Notes: generated by a model from the letters alone, not told the origin. A stretch of 64,000 nucleotides of DNA from Methanobacteriota archaeon (GCA_023396065.1 JAEWXF010000001.1:1-64000), one strand, 5' to 3'. Positions 1-9,219 are shown, numbered from the stretch's first letter. Made by a program: numbers and translations.

Positions 1-2
1 AC

Positions 3-365
3 ATCACCGGACTTACCGTCCGGCTCCCGGTCTCATCCGGCTGGACCGGTGCCCACAAAAACATCAGTGCGGCGGTCATCACCGGCGGCAAAGCAGAACT
101 CGTCCCGGTAACTCTGATCGGCATCAACGAAAAGGAACAGATCCTCTTCGAAGCCGAACTCAAAACCCTCCCGGACACAGTGCTGCTGGTATCCACCGCA
201 ACCGCTGCCGCAACACCCGCGGCCACCACCGTTCCGGTTACAACCGCAACTGCCACTGCGGCGCAGACCACAACGGCCCCTGAAGCAACACAGACACCCG
301 TACCCGCTGCAGCCCTCATAACCCTGTTTGCCGCAGCAGGACTCACCCTCCGCAGGAGGGTGTAA
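3..365 (+). CDS. C-terminus of a surface-anchored secreted protein (5' end outside window)
   Basis: The reading frame is open from the left edge to TAA at 363-365, so only the last 120 residues are visible. They comprise a beta-rich segment of about 60 residues, a Thr/Ala/Pro-rich stalk of about 45 residues, and a hydrophobic helix ending in LTLRRRV. A stalk followed by a membrane helix and a short basic tail is the usual cell-wall anchoring arrangement of archaeal surface proteins. The next gene starts 32 bases downstream on the same strand and has the same kind of anchor, so the two may be co-expressed. The function of the extracellular domain cannot be judged from this piece. Confidence 0.75.
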   Translation: MTGLTVRLPVSSGWTGAHKNISAAVITGGKAELVPVTLIGINEKEQILFEAELKTLPDTVLLVSTATAAATPAATTVPVTTATATAAQTTTAPEATQTPVPAAALITLFAAAGLTLRRRV

Positions 366-397
366 CCATTTTTATAGAAAAATTCTGGAACCTCGCA

Positions 398-2389
398 ATG
401 ACGCACCGACCCGTACACCTGATCCTCACCGTTCTTCTTATATTCCTCTGTATCACCGGAATCGGAACGGTGTCTGCATCCTCCCCCGACGTGGATGCAG
501 CCGTGGAAAAAGCACTTGACTACCTTGCCGCCCATCAGATGCCGGACGGCGGCTTTGCCGAACCCGGGGCGACCAACGGCTCCGCAAGCCCCTCATGGTT
601 TGCCGCAACCGCCATCACCGCAGCCGGGGAAAATCCCCTTGACTGGAAAGTCAACGGTGTCTCCTCTCTCAAGTTCTGGGACACTCCCAAAGAAGGAGCA
701 GAGGGAACCGGAGAACTGGGGAAAATGACCACACTCCTCGCCCAGTATGGGATTGACGCCCGGAACTACAACGGACACAACTACGTCGCCGAGCTTCAGG
801 CAAAAATGAAGGACAACGGCCAGATGGGCGACTTCGTCTACACCACCTACTGGGGAATCTTCGGACTCGTCGCAAGCGGTGAAGACGCAAGCAAACCGGT
901 TGCATGGATGAAAAACCAGCAGCAGGCAAACGGAGGATTCGGCTGGGCCGACGGCGCACTGCCGGACAGCGACGACACTGCCGCCTGCATCATGGCGCTG
1001 ATCGCCGGCGGCGTAAGTCCCGACGATCCCGTCATCACCAAAGCCGTTCAGTTCCTCAGAGACGTTCAGGAACCCACCGGCGGATTCAACTACGGCTACT
1101 ACTCGGAAAGCAACCTTGCATCCACCGTATGGGTCATCCAGGCACTCTGCGCAGCAGGTGTTGACCCGGCAACCGTTACCAACAACGGAAAAAGTCCGGT
1201 TGACTACGTCCTCTCTCTCCAGCAGGAGGACGGGTCCTTCAGGTACACCGAATATGTTGTGGACAGTCCGACCGGCATGACCGGCAGGGCCGTCCCGGCA
1301 CTCATGGGAAAACCCTATCCGGTACTTCCCGGACAAAAAGCCTATGACATCCGGAGCAGTGCCTACTCAGGCGTAACACCTGCCACCGGAAGCTCCTCTG
1401 CGGCCCCCGCAGACACACCAGTCCCGGTAACGGTCGCCACCTCCGCAGCGTGGGAACCCGTGACCCTCACCGATGACTTCGGCTACGAAGTTACTCTCGA
1501 AAAAGAACCGGTCAGAATTGTATCCCTCGCACCCGCCAACACCGAGATGCTGTTCGCTCTCGGTCTGGGAGACCGGATGGTCGGAGTCACCGAGTACTGT
1601 AACTACCCCGAAGAGGCAACCACGAAACCCATTATCGGCGGATACACCACGGTTAATGTGGAGCGGGTCGTTGCCCAGAAACCTGATCTCGTCGTTGCGT
1701 ATTACGGAAACGGGGCGGAGACCGTTGATCACCTGAAAAAACTCGGTCTCACCGTGATAACCATGAACTCCGACAGTGTAAACGGCACGTTCCATGACAT
1801 TGAACTTCTCGGAAAAGCCACCGGGAAAACCGCCGAAGCTGCAGCTCTCACTGAGAGCATGCAGAAACGGATCGATGCGGTCACCGAGAAACTCAGCGGC
1901 GTTACCACCACACCAACCGCATTCCACTGCGTCTGGGCAGACCCGCTCTGGGTTTCCGGAGGAAAGACCTTCCAGGATGAGATCATCACCCTCGCAGGCG
2001 GAACAAATCCTTTCAAAGATGTCAACGGCTGGGGGATCATCACCATGGAACGTCTGCTCACCACCGATCCGGAGATGATCATTGTTGATTCCGGTATGGG
2101 TATGGGCCAGGGCGGCTACGACGTCCTCAAAGACTACTTCTACACCGAACCGCGGCTCCAGACCCTCACAGCCGTCAAAAACAAACAGGTCTACGTCATG
2201 AACGCAGACATCATCGACCGCGGCGGACCGCGTATCGTCGACTGTCTGGAGGAACTGGCACAGATCATCCATCCGGAGGTCTTCGGTGAACGAAACCAGG
2301 CAACACAGACTCAGGGAGCTTCGGGCTTTCTGGTAATCTCTGCCCTTGCAGCGGTTTGCGCAGCGGTTCTCCTCATCCGGAGACAATAA
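398..2389 (+). CDS. surface protein: squalene-cyclase-like repeats fused to a BtuF-like substrate-binding domain
   Basis: Length is 663 aa. Residues 1-28 form a signal peptide. Residues about 33-300 carry prenyltransferase/squalene-oxidase-type alpha-toroid repeats, recognisable by QMPDGGF, QQANGGFGW, QEPTGGFNY and QQEDGSF. A Ser/Ala/Pro/Thr linker (about 325-355) leads to a class III periplasmic-binding-protein domain (about 355-630; opens RIVSLAPANTEMLFALGLGD), the family that binds cobalamin, haem or Fe-siderophores. A C-terminal membrane helix ends in LLIRRQ. I infer a membrane-anchored receptor for a metal complex whose N-terminal toroid binds something else. No permease or ATPase is adjacent; the nearest ABC genes lie near 61 kb. 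The fusion is unusual. Confidence 0.8.
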   Translation: MTHRPVHLILTVLLIFLCITGIGTVSASSPDVDAAVEKALDYLAAHQMPDGGFAEPGATNGSASPSWFAATAITAAGENPLDWKVNGVSSLKFWDTPKEGAEGTGELGKMTTLLAQYGIDARNYNGHNYVAELQAKMKDNGQMGDFVYTTYWGIFGLVASGEDASKPVAWMKNQQQANGGFGWADGALPDSDDTAACIMALIAGGVSPDDPVITKAVQFLRDVQEPTGGFNYGYYSESNLASTVWVIQALCAAGVDPATVTNNGKSPVDYVLSLQQEDGSFRYTEYVVDSPTGMTGRAVPALMGKPYPVLPGQKAYDIRSSAYSGVTPATGSSSAAPADTPVPVTVATSAAWEPVTLTDDFGYEVTLEKEPVRIVSLAPANTEMLFALGLGDRMVGVTEYCNYPEEATTKPIIGGYTTVNVERVVAQKPDLVVAYYGNGAETVDHLKKLGLTVITMNSDSVNGTFHDIELLGKATGKTAEAAALTESMQKRIDAVTEKLSGVTTTPTAFHCVWADPLWVSGGKTFQDEIITLAGGTNPFKDVNGWGIITMERLLTTDPEMIIVDSGMGMGQGGYDVLKDYFYTEPRLQTLTAVKNKQVYVMNADIIDRGGPRIVDCLEELAQIIHPEVFGERNQATQTQGASGFLVISALAAVCAAVLLIRRQ

Positions 2390-2392
2390 CTC

Positions 2393-2407
2393 CTTTTTTC
2401 AAAAAAG
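2393..2407 (+). terminator. short hairpin/oligo-T terminator
   Basis: CTTTTTT-C-AAAAAAG is a perfect 7-base inverted repeat just after the stop of the fusion gene and before the convergent thiC stop. It offers an oligo-T run on both strands, which suits a shared archaeal terminator. Confidence 0.55.
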
Positions 2408-2427
2408 AACGGGTGAGGAAGACTCAC

Positions 2428-3705
2428 TCAGAAATGGAAGTTTTTCTGGACAATTTTAATCGCGCAATAATCCCCGCACATCGTACAGGCATCAGTGTCG
2501 GCAGGCATACGGGAACTGCGGATTTCCCGGGCCTTGACCGGGTTCATCGCAACCGCATACTGGCGTTCCCAGTCAAGATCACGGCGGGCATGTCCCATCT
2601 CCAGATCAGCTTCCCGGGTTTTCGGAAGCTTCACCATATCTCCGACATGGGCGGCGATACGGGAGCTGATAACTCCCTCATAGACCTCTTCAGGCGTCGG
2701 CAGTGCCAGATGCTCCGCAGGTGTCACGTAACAGATGAAATCCGCACCTGCAGCAGAGGAAACAGATGCACCAATGGCAGCTACCCTGTCATCATATCCG
2801 GGAGCAATATCCGTCACTAAGGGACCGAGCATATAGAACGGTTTGTTGTTCGTAACCCGTTTCTCCAGCTGAACGTTTGCAGCAATCTCATCCAGCGGAA
2901 TATGACCCGGACCCTCCATGATACACTGAACGCCGGCAGCATGTGCCTTATCGGCAAGTTCCGCATTAATCAGCAGTTCCTGAATTGCAGCCCGGTCGGT
3001 GGCATCATGGCAGGCGCCGGCCCGCATGCCGTTTCCGAACGACAGCGTGACCTCATGCTCCTTTAAGATCTCCACAAGGTAGTCAAACCTGCGGTACAAC
3101 GGGTTCTCCTGCTCGTTGTGCAGCATCCATGCGGTCATAAATGCGCCGCCGCGAGAAACCAGACCGCCGTGCCGGCCCTGATTCTTCAGCCGCTTCACCG
3201 TCTCGTAATTGATTCCCGTGTGAATGGCCATAAAGTTCGTACCCAGCTTTGCCTGCTGCTCGGTGATCTTAAACAGGTCGTCCTCATCCATAAAGACAAC
3301 GCCGCCCTTCTGTCTGGCAGCCTCAATAAATGCCTGATACAAAGGAACAGACCCTACAGAGAGAGTGGTTGCTTCAATAACACGGCGGCGGATATCCAGA
3401 AAATCGCCGCCGGTCGAAAGTTCCATCAGGGAATCTGCACCGGCGAGTTCCGCCTGCCGTGCTTTCTCCAGTTCCTCCTCCACATTCACAATATCAGAGG
3501 AGGTTCCAATCGACGCATTGACCTTCGTCCGCAGGCCGGAACCGATACCACAGAGCTTCACGCTCCGGTACGGACTCATGGGGATTACAATGTGCCCCTC
3601 GGCAATACCTCTGCGGATGAAATCCTCAGTAACTCCCTCCGCTGCCGCAACGACCTTCATCTCCTCGGTAATGAGGCCGCGTTTTGCGTCTTCAACAATA
3701 GTCAT
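2428..3705 (-). CDS. thiC: phosphomethylpyrimidine synthase ThiC
   Basis: Length is 425 aa, the compact archaeal form. ThiC is a radical-SAM enzyme that rearranges aminoimidazole ribotide to hydroxymethylpyrimidine phosphate for thiamine. Recognisable blocks are [20 protein letters not shown] near the N-terminus, [17 protein letters not shown] and [13 protein letters not shown]. The C-terminal cluster motif is CTMCGDYC (CX2CX3C); many bacterial ThiC proteins have CX2CX4C. Transcription is convergent with the upstream surface gene. An AT-rich stretch at about 3725-3770 supplies the promoter. I see no thiamine riboswitch in the short leader. Confidence 0.95.
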   Translation of the reverse strand: MTIVEDAKRGLITEEMKVVAAAEGVTEDFIRRGIAEGHIVIPMSPYRSVKLCGIGSGLRTKVNASIGTSSDIVNVEEELEKARQAELAGADSLMELSTGGDFLDIRRRVIEATTLSVGSVPLYQAFIEAARQKGGVVFMDEDDLFKITEQQAKLGTNFMAIHTGINYETVKRLKNQGRHGGLVSRGGAFMTAWMLHNEQENPLYRRFDYLVEILKEHEVTLSFGNGMRAGACHDATDRAAIQELLINAELADKAHAAGVQCIMEGPGHIPLDEIAANVQLEKRVTNNKPFYMLGPLVTDIAPGYDDRVAAIGASVSSAAGADFICYVTPAEHLALPTPEEVYEGVISSRIAAHVGDMVKLPKTREADLEMGHARRDLDWERQYAVAMNPVKAREIRSSRMPADTDACTMCGDYCAIKIVQKNFHF

Positions 3706-3910
3706 ACCTACATCTCAGCGCCGGTGATTAATAAATTGTTTGTTTTATTGGTGTAAACTAAAATTAATTTGTTATCGGGGAGGCGATTTCTGATCTTAAG
3801 GCAGGCAGTCTGGTGTTGAAAACGAGTTAAAAAAGATGGTTTGTCCTAACGTCCGGAAATTCTGCGAAGCGGACAAGTAAAACTGAGTTCGGAGGATACA
3901 AAAAAGAGAA

Positions 3911-5368
3911 TCAGAGCTGAATCATCCGCAGCGATGATGGCCGGCGGACAATCCCCTCATATCCCTTTGCGATAATAAACTTCAGCCCTTTCTCGGTTGC
4001 CTGATCAACGAACATCTGATTTACCGTCGCGTCGATAATGACACCGGCAACGTCCGTCTTCAGTTTTGGGAGGAGGTCATGAATCTCATTGATGGAGTAA
4101 TCCCCGTACACGGAAATATCCGGCGTCAGAAGCCGTGCCCGTCCGGTCTGTTTCATCCACGCGGCATGCTCAGAAATCGTTTTCGGGTCCTTTACCGAAA
4201 CCGGGGGGATCACCGAAGGAGACTGAGGCAATTTCATCTCTGCAGCCGCGGTCGGCACAACCCCGTGAACCGTTGCGACGACCTCCAGCGGGATTTCGCT
4301 CTGTGACTCAGCCACTGCAACAATTACCGGCTCATCGATGGAAACCGCTGCGGTTCCCACGACCGGAGTATCAGCCGGGGCAGAAACCCGATCATCTTCC
4401 GGCTCCGGCTGCGAGACAGCCGGTGTTCCCGGCATCGTCTCCGGCGGAATTTCCGGTTCCCTCTCCCCGACCACAGCATCCTGTCGACCTGATGATGCCT
4501 GTTCCTCAATTTCAAACACCAGATCCTCAATCGGCTCATTGCGAATAATCTGCGATCGGAGCACATCTGCCGGAACTTTATTGCGCAGGGATTTCACAAT
4601 CTCCTTACGCGTCATATCCTCCACACTGCGACCACGGGGAGAAAATGCCACATAGTCAATATCAGCTACCTGCAGCAACTCGCGAAGAATCAGATCCCCG
4701 CCGCGGTCACCGTCAACAAACACCGTCGCGTTTTTCTTCACCGAAAGCTCGGCAACAATCTGAGGAACCTTCGTCCCTTCCACGGCAACTGTATTCTTAA
4801 TCCCACACTTCAGCAGATTCAGAACATCGGCCCGGCCTTCCACGATAATAATCGCGTCCGAGTCCAGCACATTCGGACCTGCCGGAAGCCGCTCCTCGCC
4901 TAATGCAGAGACTTTTTCGATGCGGATCGACTCACGGACCTCGGCAAGCAGATCATTCGTCGAAATTCCCACATCATCAAACGATTCAAGAAGCAGTTCC
5001 TTCGCCCGCTCCACAATCTGCCGCCGTTTTATTGCCCGGAGATCCTCAATCCCCTGAACCCGAACCAGAGACACGCACGGTCCGACCCGTTCGATTGTCT
5101 CAAGAGATGCCGCAAGGATTGCGGTCTCCGCACGATCCAGCGAGGATGCAATATACAATTCTCCGGATGTTTTCCCGTGCTTACTGAGAATCTGAACATC
5201 AATACGTCCGACTCTGCCGCTTCGCTGCAGATCGCGCAGATCCATATCTTCGCCAAGCAGTCCTTCGGTCTGGCCGAAAACAGCCCCGATTACATCGGGT
5301 TTTTCGACCACCCCCTCAGTTTCGATATGAATATGAATAAGATACTTGGTAGTGTCAGGTGAGTACAT
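3911..5368 (-). CDS. dnaG: archaeal DnaG-like primase
   Basis: Length is 485 aa from the ATG at 5368; the open frame extends to 5497, but that part lacks family similarity. The N-terminal domain starts MYSPDTTKYLIHIHIETEG. The Toprim fold holds IIIVEGRADVL (residues about 173-183) and VFVDGDRGG (about 216-224), the Glu and DxD metal ligands. A Pro/Glu/Val-rich low-complexity linker covers about 291-395. A conserved C-terminal domain (about 396-485) contains GVIIDATVNQMFVDQATEKG. Archaeal DnaG is associated with the exosome and has reported primase activity. It is a single gene, divergent from the PhoU/TrkA-C gene. Confidence 0.93.
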   Translation of the reverse strand: MYSPDTTKYLIHIHIETEGVVEKPDVIGAVFGQTEGLLGEDMDLRDLQRSGRVGRIDVQILSKHGKTSGELYIASSLDRAETAILAASLETIERVGPCVSLVRVQGIEDLRAIKRRQIVERAKELLLESFDDVGISTNDLLAEVRESIRIEKVSALGEERLPAGPNVLDSDAIIIVEGRADVLNLLKCGIKNTVAVEGTKVPQIVAELSVKKNATVFVDGDRGGDLILRELLQVADIDYVAFSPRGRSVEDMTRKEIVKSLRNKVPADVLRSQIIRNEPIEDLVFEIEEQASSGRQDAVVGEREPEIPPETMPGTPAVSQPEPEDDRVSAPADTPVVGTAAVSIDEPVIVAVAESQSEIPLEVVATVHGVVPTAAAEMKLPQSPSVIPPVSVKDPKTISEHAAWMKQTGRARLLTPDISVYGDYSINEIHDLLPKLKTDVAGVIIDATVNQMFVDQATEKGLKFIIAKGYEGIVRRPSSLRMIQL

Positions 5369-5535
5369 GTAAATAAGCCTCCATGAATCAAGCTGATAGG
5401 TGAATGCATGACCATAGGTATGTAACTTATAGACCTTTGCACTACTTAAGGAAGACGCCCTCCCCATATCAGGGAGTCCTGCTCCATAAAAAACCACTCC
5501 TTAAGTAGTCTGAAATATCACTAATAGAGTAAGGC

Positions 5536-6750
5536 ATGATGGATCGCGACTATCAACCCATCAACCTCAAAGACGTCCTCATCGAAATGAAGGATATCTC
5601 GGAACTGATGGTTGATCTGGCTTACTCTGCGGTGTTGTTTGAAAGCAATGCCATCGCAGACGAAGTCATCGAACTCGAAGAACGAATGAACGACCTTGTC
5701 TACCAGGCACGCATCACTAGCATGATGAGTGTGCGCCACCTGGAGGAGACGGAACCGATGAGCGGGCTTCTGCAGCTTGCGGAAGCATCCGAGCGTATCT
5801 CCAACCAGGCAGCAGACATTGCCAAAAACATCATGCGCCATGTCTCTTTTCCGGCAAATCTCAGAAAAGCTTTGCCGGAAGCCGAGGAGGCAACACACCG
5901 GACCGTTGTTGCCGCCGGAAGCAAACTGGACGGTGCGCGTCTTGGTGACATCAAACTCCAGTCCGCAACCGGTATCCGGATTATCATGATCCGGCGTATG
6001 CGCCAGAGAATCTATGATCCGGATAAACATACGGTCCTCCGGGCAGGAGACGTCCTTGTCGGCCGTGGACCGGAATACGGGTTTGCTGCACTGTGTGATC
6101 TTGCCGGCCAGCCGGTGCCTGATGATGATGATACAGTATTAACTGCGATCAGCGATCTTGACCGGGCAGCAGCCCTCATGATCGAGATGAAAAACATCAG
6201 TGAACTCTCCGTCGGACTTGCCTATACCGCTCTCCTTCACCAGAACATGGACCTGGCAAATGAGGTCATGGCTCTGGAGGAGGAACTTGACGAAATGCGT
6301 CTGCGTCTGGACCTTTGGACTCTGGAAGCGGCAAAGCGTACTGATGATGTGACCAGTCTGCGGGGAATGCTGTATATGTCCTCCTTTGCGGAGTCCATTT
6401 CGGATGCCGCAAGCTCTATTGCTGATGTGGTTTTGCGGGAGATTGACGTCCCCCCAATTCTCAAGAGAATCGTGCGGGAATCAGATGAGATCATCTCCTG
6501 GGTAACTGTCCATGCCGGTTCTCCTCTGGACAAAAAATCCCTTGCCGATTCACATGTGGGAACCGTTACGGGAATGGTCATCTTTGCGATCAAGCATGAA
6601 AACAAATGGACGTATCGTCCGGCACGCAGTGTAATTCTCCATGCAGGAGATCTCCTGGTAGCACGGGGACGGCGCGACGGTGAGGAAAAACTCTATGGTC
6701 TCTGCGGTGCAGATACTGATGAAATAGAAGATTTTGAAGATTCGGAGTAA
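5536..6750 (+). CDS. tandem PhoU/TrkA-C domain protein
   Basis: Length is 404 aa, soluble, built from two copies of the same module: an all-helical PhoU-like half (about 10-90 and 205-290) followed by a TrkA-C/RCK-C beta fold (about 105-185 and 305-385). The halves match visibly: LIEMKDISELMVDLAYSAVL versus LIEMKNISELSVGLAYTALL, and VLRAGDVLVGRG versus ILHAGDLLVARG. RCK-C domains bind small ligands and usually control ion transport, so I infer a ligand-sensing regulator of K+ or divalent-ion transport, although no channel gene is adjacent. The start may be 5536 or 5539 (ATGATG). The RecJ-like gene begins 3 bases after the stop, so the two form an operon. Confidence 0.82.
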   Translation: MMDRDYQPINLKDVLIEMKDISELMVDLAYSAVLFESNAIADEVIELEERMNDLVYQARITSMMSVRHLEETEPMSGLLQLAEASERISNQAADIAKNIMRHVSFPANLRKALPEAEEATHRTVVAAGSKLDGARLGDIKLQSATGIRIIMIRRMRQRIYDPDKHTVLRAGDVLVGRGPEYGFAALCDLAGQPVPDDDDTVLTAISDLDRAAALMIEMKNISELSVGLAYTALLHQNMDLANEVMALEEELDEMRLRLDLWTLEAAKRTDDVTSLRGMLYMSSFAESISDAASSIADVVLREIDVPPILKRIVRESDEIISWVTVHAGSPLDKKSLADSHVGTVTGMVIFAIKHENKWTYRPARSVILHAGDLLVARGRRDGEEKLYGLCGADTDEIEDFEDSE

Positions 6751-6753
6751 ATT

Positions 6754-8601
6754 ATGGGAAATACAAACACCGTATACCGGCTTGGACCGGGATGTGAAGT
6801 AGATGACATTGTAGAGGGCCAGATATATCTTGGAAAAGTACAGGGTTTTGCAACATTTGGGACATTTGTTCTCCTGAACGACCGGGTCAAAGGTCTCCTG
6901 CACAAGAGTAATGTGGTGTCGGAAAAGAAGGAACGGGATCAGATTCTCGTACAGGTAAATCAGATTCGTCCGAACGGAAATATTGACCTCCGCGAAGTTA
7001 CGCTTCCGGAAGACAGCTATGAGACCCAGCTGGTAACAAAAAAGATTACGCTCTCGCGTCTGGCGGACCTCAAAAATAAAATCGGGCGGAACGTAACCAT
7101 TGAAGCAGACGTTGTCCAGATAAAACAGACCTCCGGCCCGACGATCTTTACGATTTGTGACGACTCCGGCGTTGAGGATGCAGCAGCGTTCACGGAAGCC
7201 GGAGTCCGGTCCTATCCGGAAGTAAATCTGGGTGATGTTGTCCGGGTGTTCGGTGAGGCCACCCGCAGAAACAACCAGATGCAGATTGAAGTCTCCGATA
7301 TGCATGTGCTGAAAGGAACAGAGGCGGACGCCGTCCGTGCCCGAATCAATAAAGCACTGGAGGCACGGGCAGAGCCTCCGGAGGATGTAGTTCCACTGAT
7401 TGAAAGTGATGTGCTGTCCGCCCTGTGGCCGGAGATGCGCAAGCTTGCAAAAATTGTCCGTCGGGCAGTCCTCACCCAGCAGCCGATTATCCTGCGTCAC
7501 CACGCAGACGCAGACGGTATCTGTGCTGCAGTGTCGGTGGAAACAGCCGTAATGCAGTATATCCGGGACAACGGCGGCGATCCGGATCAGGACAACTATC
7601 TGTTCCGCAGGTCTCCCTCAAAAGCACCGTTCTATGAGATTGAGGATGTAACCCGCGACCTTGACATGATGCTGAAAGACAACGTCAGGTTCGGGCAGAA
7701 ACTCCCCTTAATCCTGCTGATGGACAACGGCTCAACCGAAGAGGATATGCCGTCCTACAAGATGACGGAGGTGTATCAGCTGGATGTTGTTGTGGCAGAC
7801 CACCACCACCCGGATGAAACGATCGACAAGTATCTGCTGGCCCATGTAAATCCGTATCACGTCGGTGGTGACTTCGGAGTTACGGCAGGCATGCTCGGGA
7901 CCGAGATTGCCCGGCTGATCAACCCGGCAGTGGAACAGAAAATTCTGCATTTCCCGGCTGTTGCAGGTGTTGCCGACCGGAGCGAGGCTCCGGAGCTGGA
8001 TGCGTATCTTTCCCTGATTGACGGAAAGTACACCAAAGACGAGTGCAAGGACATGGCGCTTGCCCTGGACTACGAGCAGTACTGGCTCAGATTCAATGAC
8101 GGGCGTGAGATTGTGAAGGATATCCTGAACCTGAACAACGCATCCGACCGGCACACCCGGCTCGTTGCTCTGCTGGTAACCGAGGCAAATGCAGCAATTG
8201 AGGATCAGATGAACACCATGATGCCGCATGTAAAGGATCAGGTGCTTACATCCGGAGCAAATCTGTTCCTTGCCGATGTGGAGATGTTTGCCCACCGGTT
8301 CACGTTCCCGCCGCCGGGCAAATCCTCCGGCGAGGTCCATGATATTCTCTGTAAACGCTATGAGAATCAGCCGGTGGTCACCCTCGGGCTTGGTCCTGAC
8401 TTTGCAGTTATCCGCTCCCGCGGCGTTCGGATGAATATTCCGCAGATGGTACGGTCGATGCGCGACGAAATGCCGGGCGCGGGAATTTCCGGCGGAGGCC
8501 ATCTTGTCGTTGGCAGCATTAAGTTTGTTGAAGGCATGCGGTCCGAAGTAATTGAAAAAATGATCGAAAAGATTTCTGAATTCCCCGTGGATCTGCAGTA
8601 A
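6754..8601 (+). CDS. RecJ-like DHH-family nuclease/phosphoesterase with S1 and OB domains
   Basis: Length is 615 aa. Domains in order: S1 RNA-binding fold (about 15-85, VEGQIYLGKVQGFATFGTFV), OB-fold nucleic-acid domain (about 105-190), DHH catalytic domain from about 245, and a DHHA1 domain at the end (GISGGGHLVVG). Metal-binding motifs are visible: RHHADADG (248-255), LLMDNGS, and VADHHHPD, the DHH signature. The S1-OB-DHH architecture is that of archaeal RecJ-like proteins such as GAN that work with GINS/CMG or in repair; the exact substrate is not predictable. It is co-transcribed with the upstream PhoU/TrkA-C gene. Confidence 0.88.
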   Translation: MGNTNTVYRLGPGCEVDDIVEGQIYLGKVQGFATFGTFVLLNDRVKGLLHKSNVVSEKKERDQILVQVNQIRPNGNIDLREVTLPEDSYETQLVTKKITLSRLADLKNKIGRNVTIEADVVQIKQTSGPTIFTICDDSGVEDAAAFTEAGVRSYPEVNLGDVVRVFGEATRRNNQMQIEVSDMHVLKGTEADAVRARINKALEARAEPPEDVVPLIESDVLSALWPEMRKLAKIVRRAVLTQQPIILRHHADADGICAAVSVETAVMQYIRDNGGDPDQDNYLFRRSPSKAPFYEIEDVTRDLDMMLKDNVRFGQKLPLILLMDNGSTEEDMPSYKMTEVYQLDVVVADHHHPDETIDKYLLAHVNPYHVGGDFGVTAGMLGTEIARLINPAVEQKILHFPAVAGVADRSEAPELDAYLSLIDGKYTKDECKDMALALDYEQYWLRFNDGREIVKDILNLNNASDRHTRLVALLVTEANAAIEDQMNTMMPHVKDQVLTSGANLFLADVEMFAHRFTFPPPGKSSGEVHDILCKRYENQPVVTLGLGPDFAVIRSRGVRMNIPQMVRSMRDEMPGAGISGGGHLVVGSIKFVEGMRSEVIEKMIEKISEFPVDLQ

Positions 8602-8742
8602 TTTTGCAGAATCAGGGCATCTTTCCCTTTTCTTGAGAAATTCCGAAAATCTTCTGCAGAATGAACGGACCCCGATGTACAGGAGGCCGAACAATCTTTT
8701 CCGAAGAAAAAATATGCAGGAACCCTTGAGTATAAGCATTAC

Positions 8743-8782
8743 TTTTATAATGTAAAACATCCTATACTTACAAGAGGTAAGT
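8743..8782 (+). promoter_or_regulatory. TATA box plus palindromic operator of the first DUF7123 gene
   Basis: The TATA element TTTTATAA lies at 8743-8750. The perfect inverted repeat ACTTAC-AAGAG-GTAAGT lies at 8766-8782, where the transcript should start, and its spacer and right arm contain the ribosome-binding AGAGGT. The ATG follows 4 bases later. The same arrangement precedes the paralogue at 9220. Confidence 0.65.
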
Positions 8783-8786
8783 CATT

Positions 8787-9041
8787 ATGACCGAACCTAA
8801 AACAATTCGTGAAAGATATAACGACACCCAGTCTCGGATCCTTGGGTATCTCAAGGCAGGTGTGGCAAAAGGAAGCCGGTTCTTCAAGGCAAAATATATT
8901 GCCAAGGACCTGGGTCTCTCCTCGAAAGAGGTCGGTACCAACCTTGCCATCCTTTCCGAGATCTGCGATGAACTGGACATCCAGCGCTGGAGCTACTCAA
9001 ACAGCACCACTTGGATGGTAACGAACAAAACAATAGCGTAA
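8787..9041 (+). CDS. small winged-helix-like protein, DUF7123 type (copy 1)
   Basis: Length is 84 aa. It matches the small DUF7123 type found in haloarchaea and Methanomicrobia: an N-terminal helix (TQSRILGYLKAGVAKGSRFF), a probable recognition helix in KYIAKDLGLSSKEVGTNLAIL, and a C-terminal beta-hairpin (RWSYSNSTTWMV). The AKDLGLSSKEVGTNL segment reads like a helix-turn-helix, so DNA binding is likely; the target is unknown. It is 60-65% identical by eye to the protein at 9220. It stands alone, with its own TATA box, palindrome and downstream oligo-T, which suggests autoregulation or one shared regulator. Confidence 0.75.
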   Translation: MTEPKTIRERYNDTQSRILGYLKAGVAKGSRFFKAKYIAKDLGLSSKEVGTNLAILSEICDELDIQRWSYSNSTTWMVTNKTIA

Positions 9042-9057
9042 ATATTCCCCCCTCACC

Positions 9058-9064
9058 TTTTTTT
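9058..9064 (+). terminator. oligo-T terminator after DUF7123 copy 1
   Basis: A run of seven T follows a C-rich stretch just after the stop codon, typical of archaeal factor-independent termination. Confidence 0.5.
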
Positions 9065-9177
9065 CGACCATTACTGATTGTAAGGGTTGTTTTTCAGATA
9101 AAGCCGTATCTGTTCATGAGAATCCGGGAGAACGACAGATTCAGTACAGCATCTTATATGGGCTTTGTGTAAAAAAC

Positions 9178-9216
9178 TATATATGGGTAAAAAATAAACA
9201 CTTACGAAAGGTAAGT
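9178..9216 (+). promoter_or_regulatory. TATA box plus palindromic operator of the second DUF7123 gene
   Basis: TATATAT lies at 9178-9184 and the perfect inverted repeat ACTTAC-GAAAG-GTAAGT at 9200-9216, with the ATG 3 bases downstream. The arms are identical to those at 8766-8782 although the surrounding intergenic DNA differs, so the palindrome has been conserved specifically. Confidence 0.65.
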
Positions 9217-9219
9217 CAT

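Noticed and set aside
593..2386. Long minus-strand open frames antisense to the fusion protein gene
   Set aside because: They are shadows of a GC-rich gene: no ribosome sites, no family similarity, Cys/Arg-rich composition, and the plus-strand frame is clearly coding.
3706..3910. TPP riboswitch upstream of thiC
   Set aside because: The leader is short and AT-rich; I find none of the conserved thi-box core.
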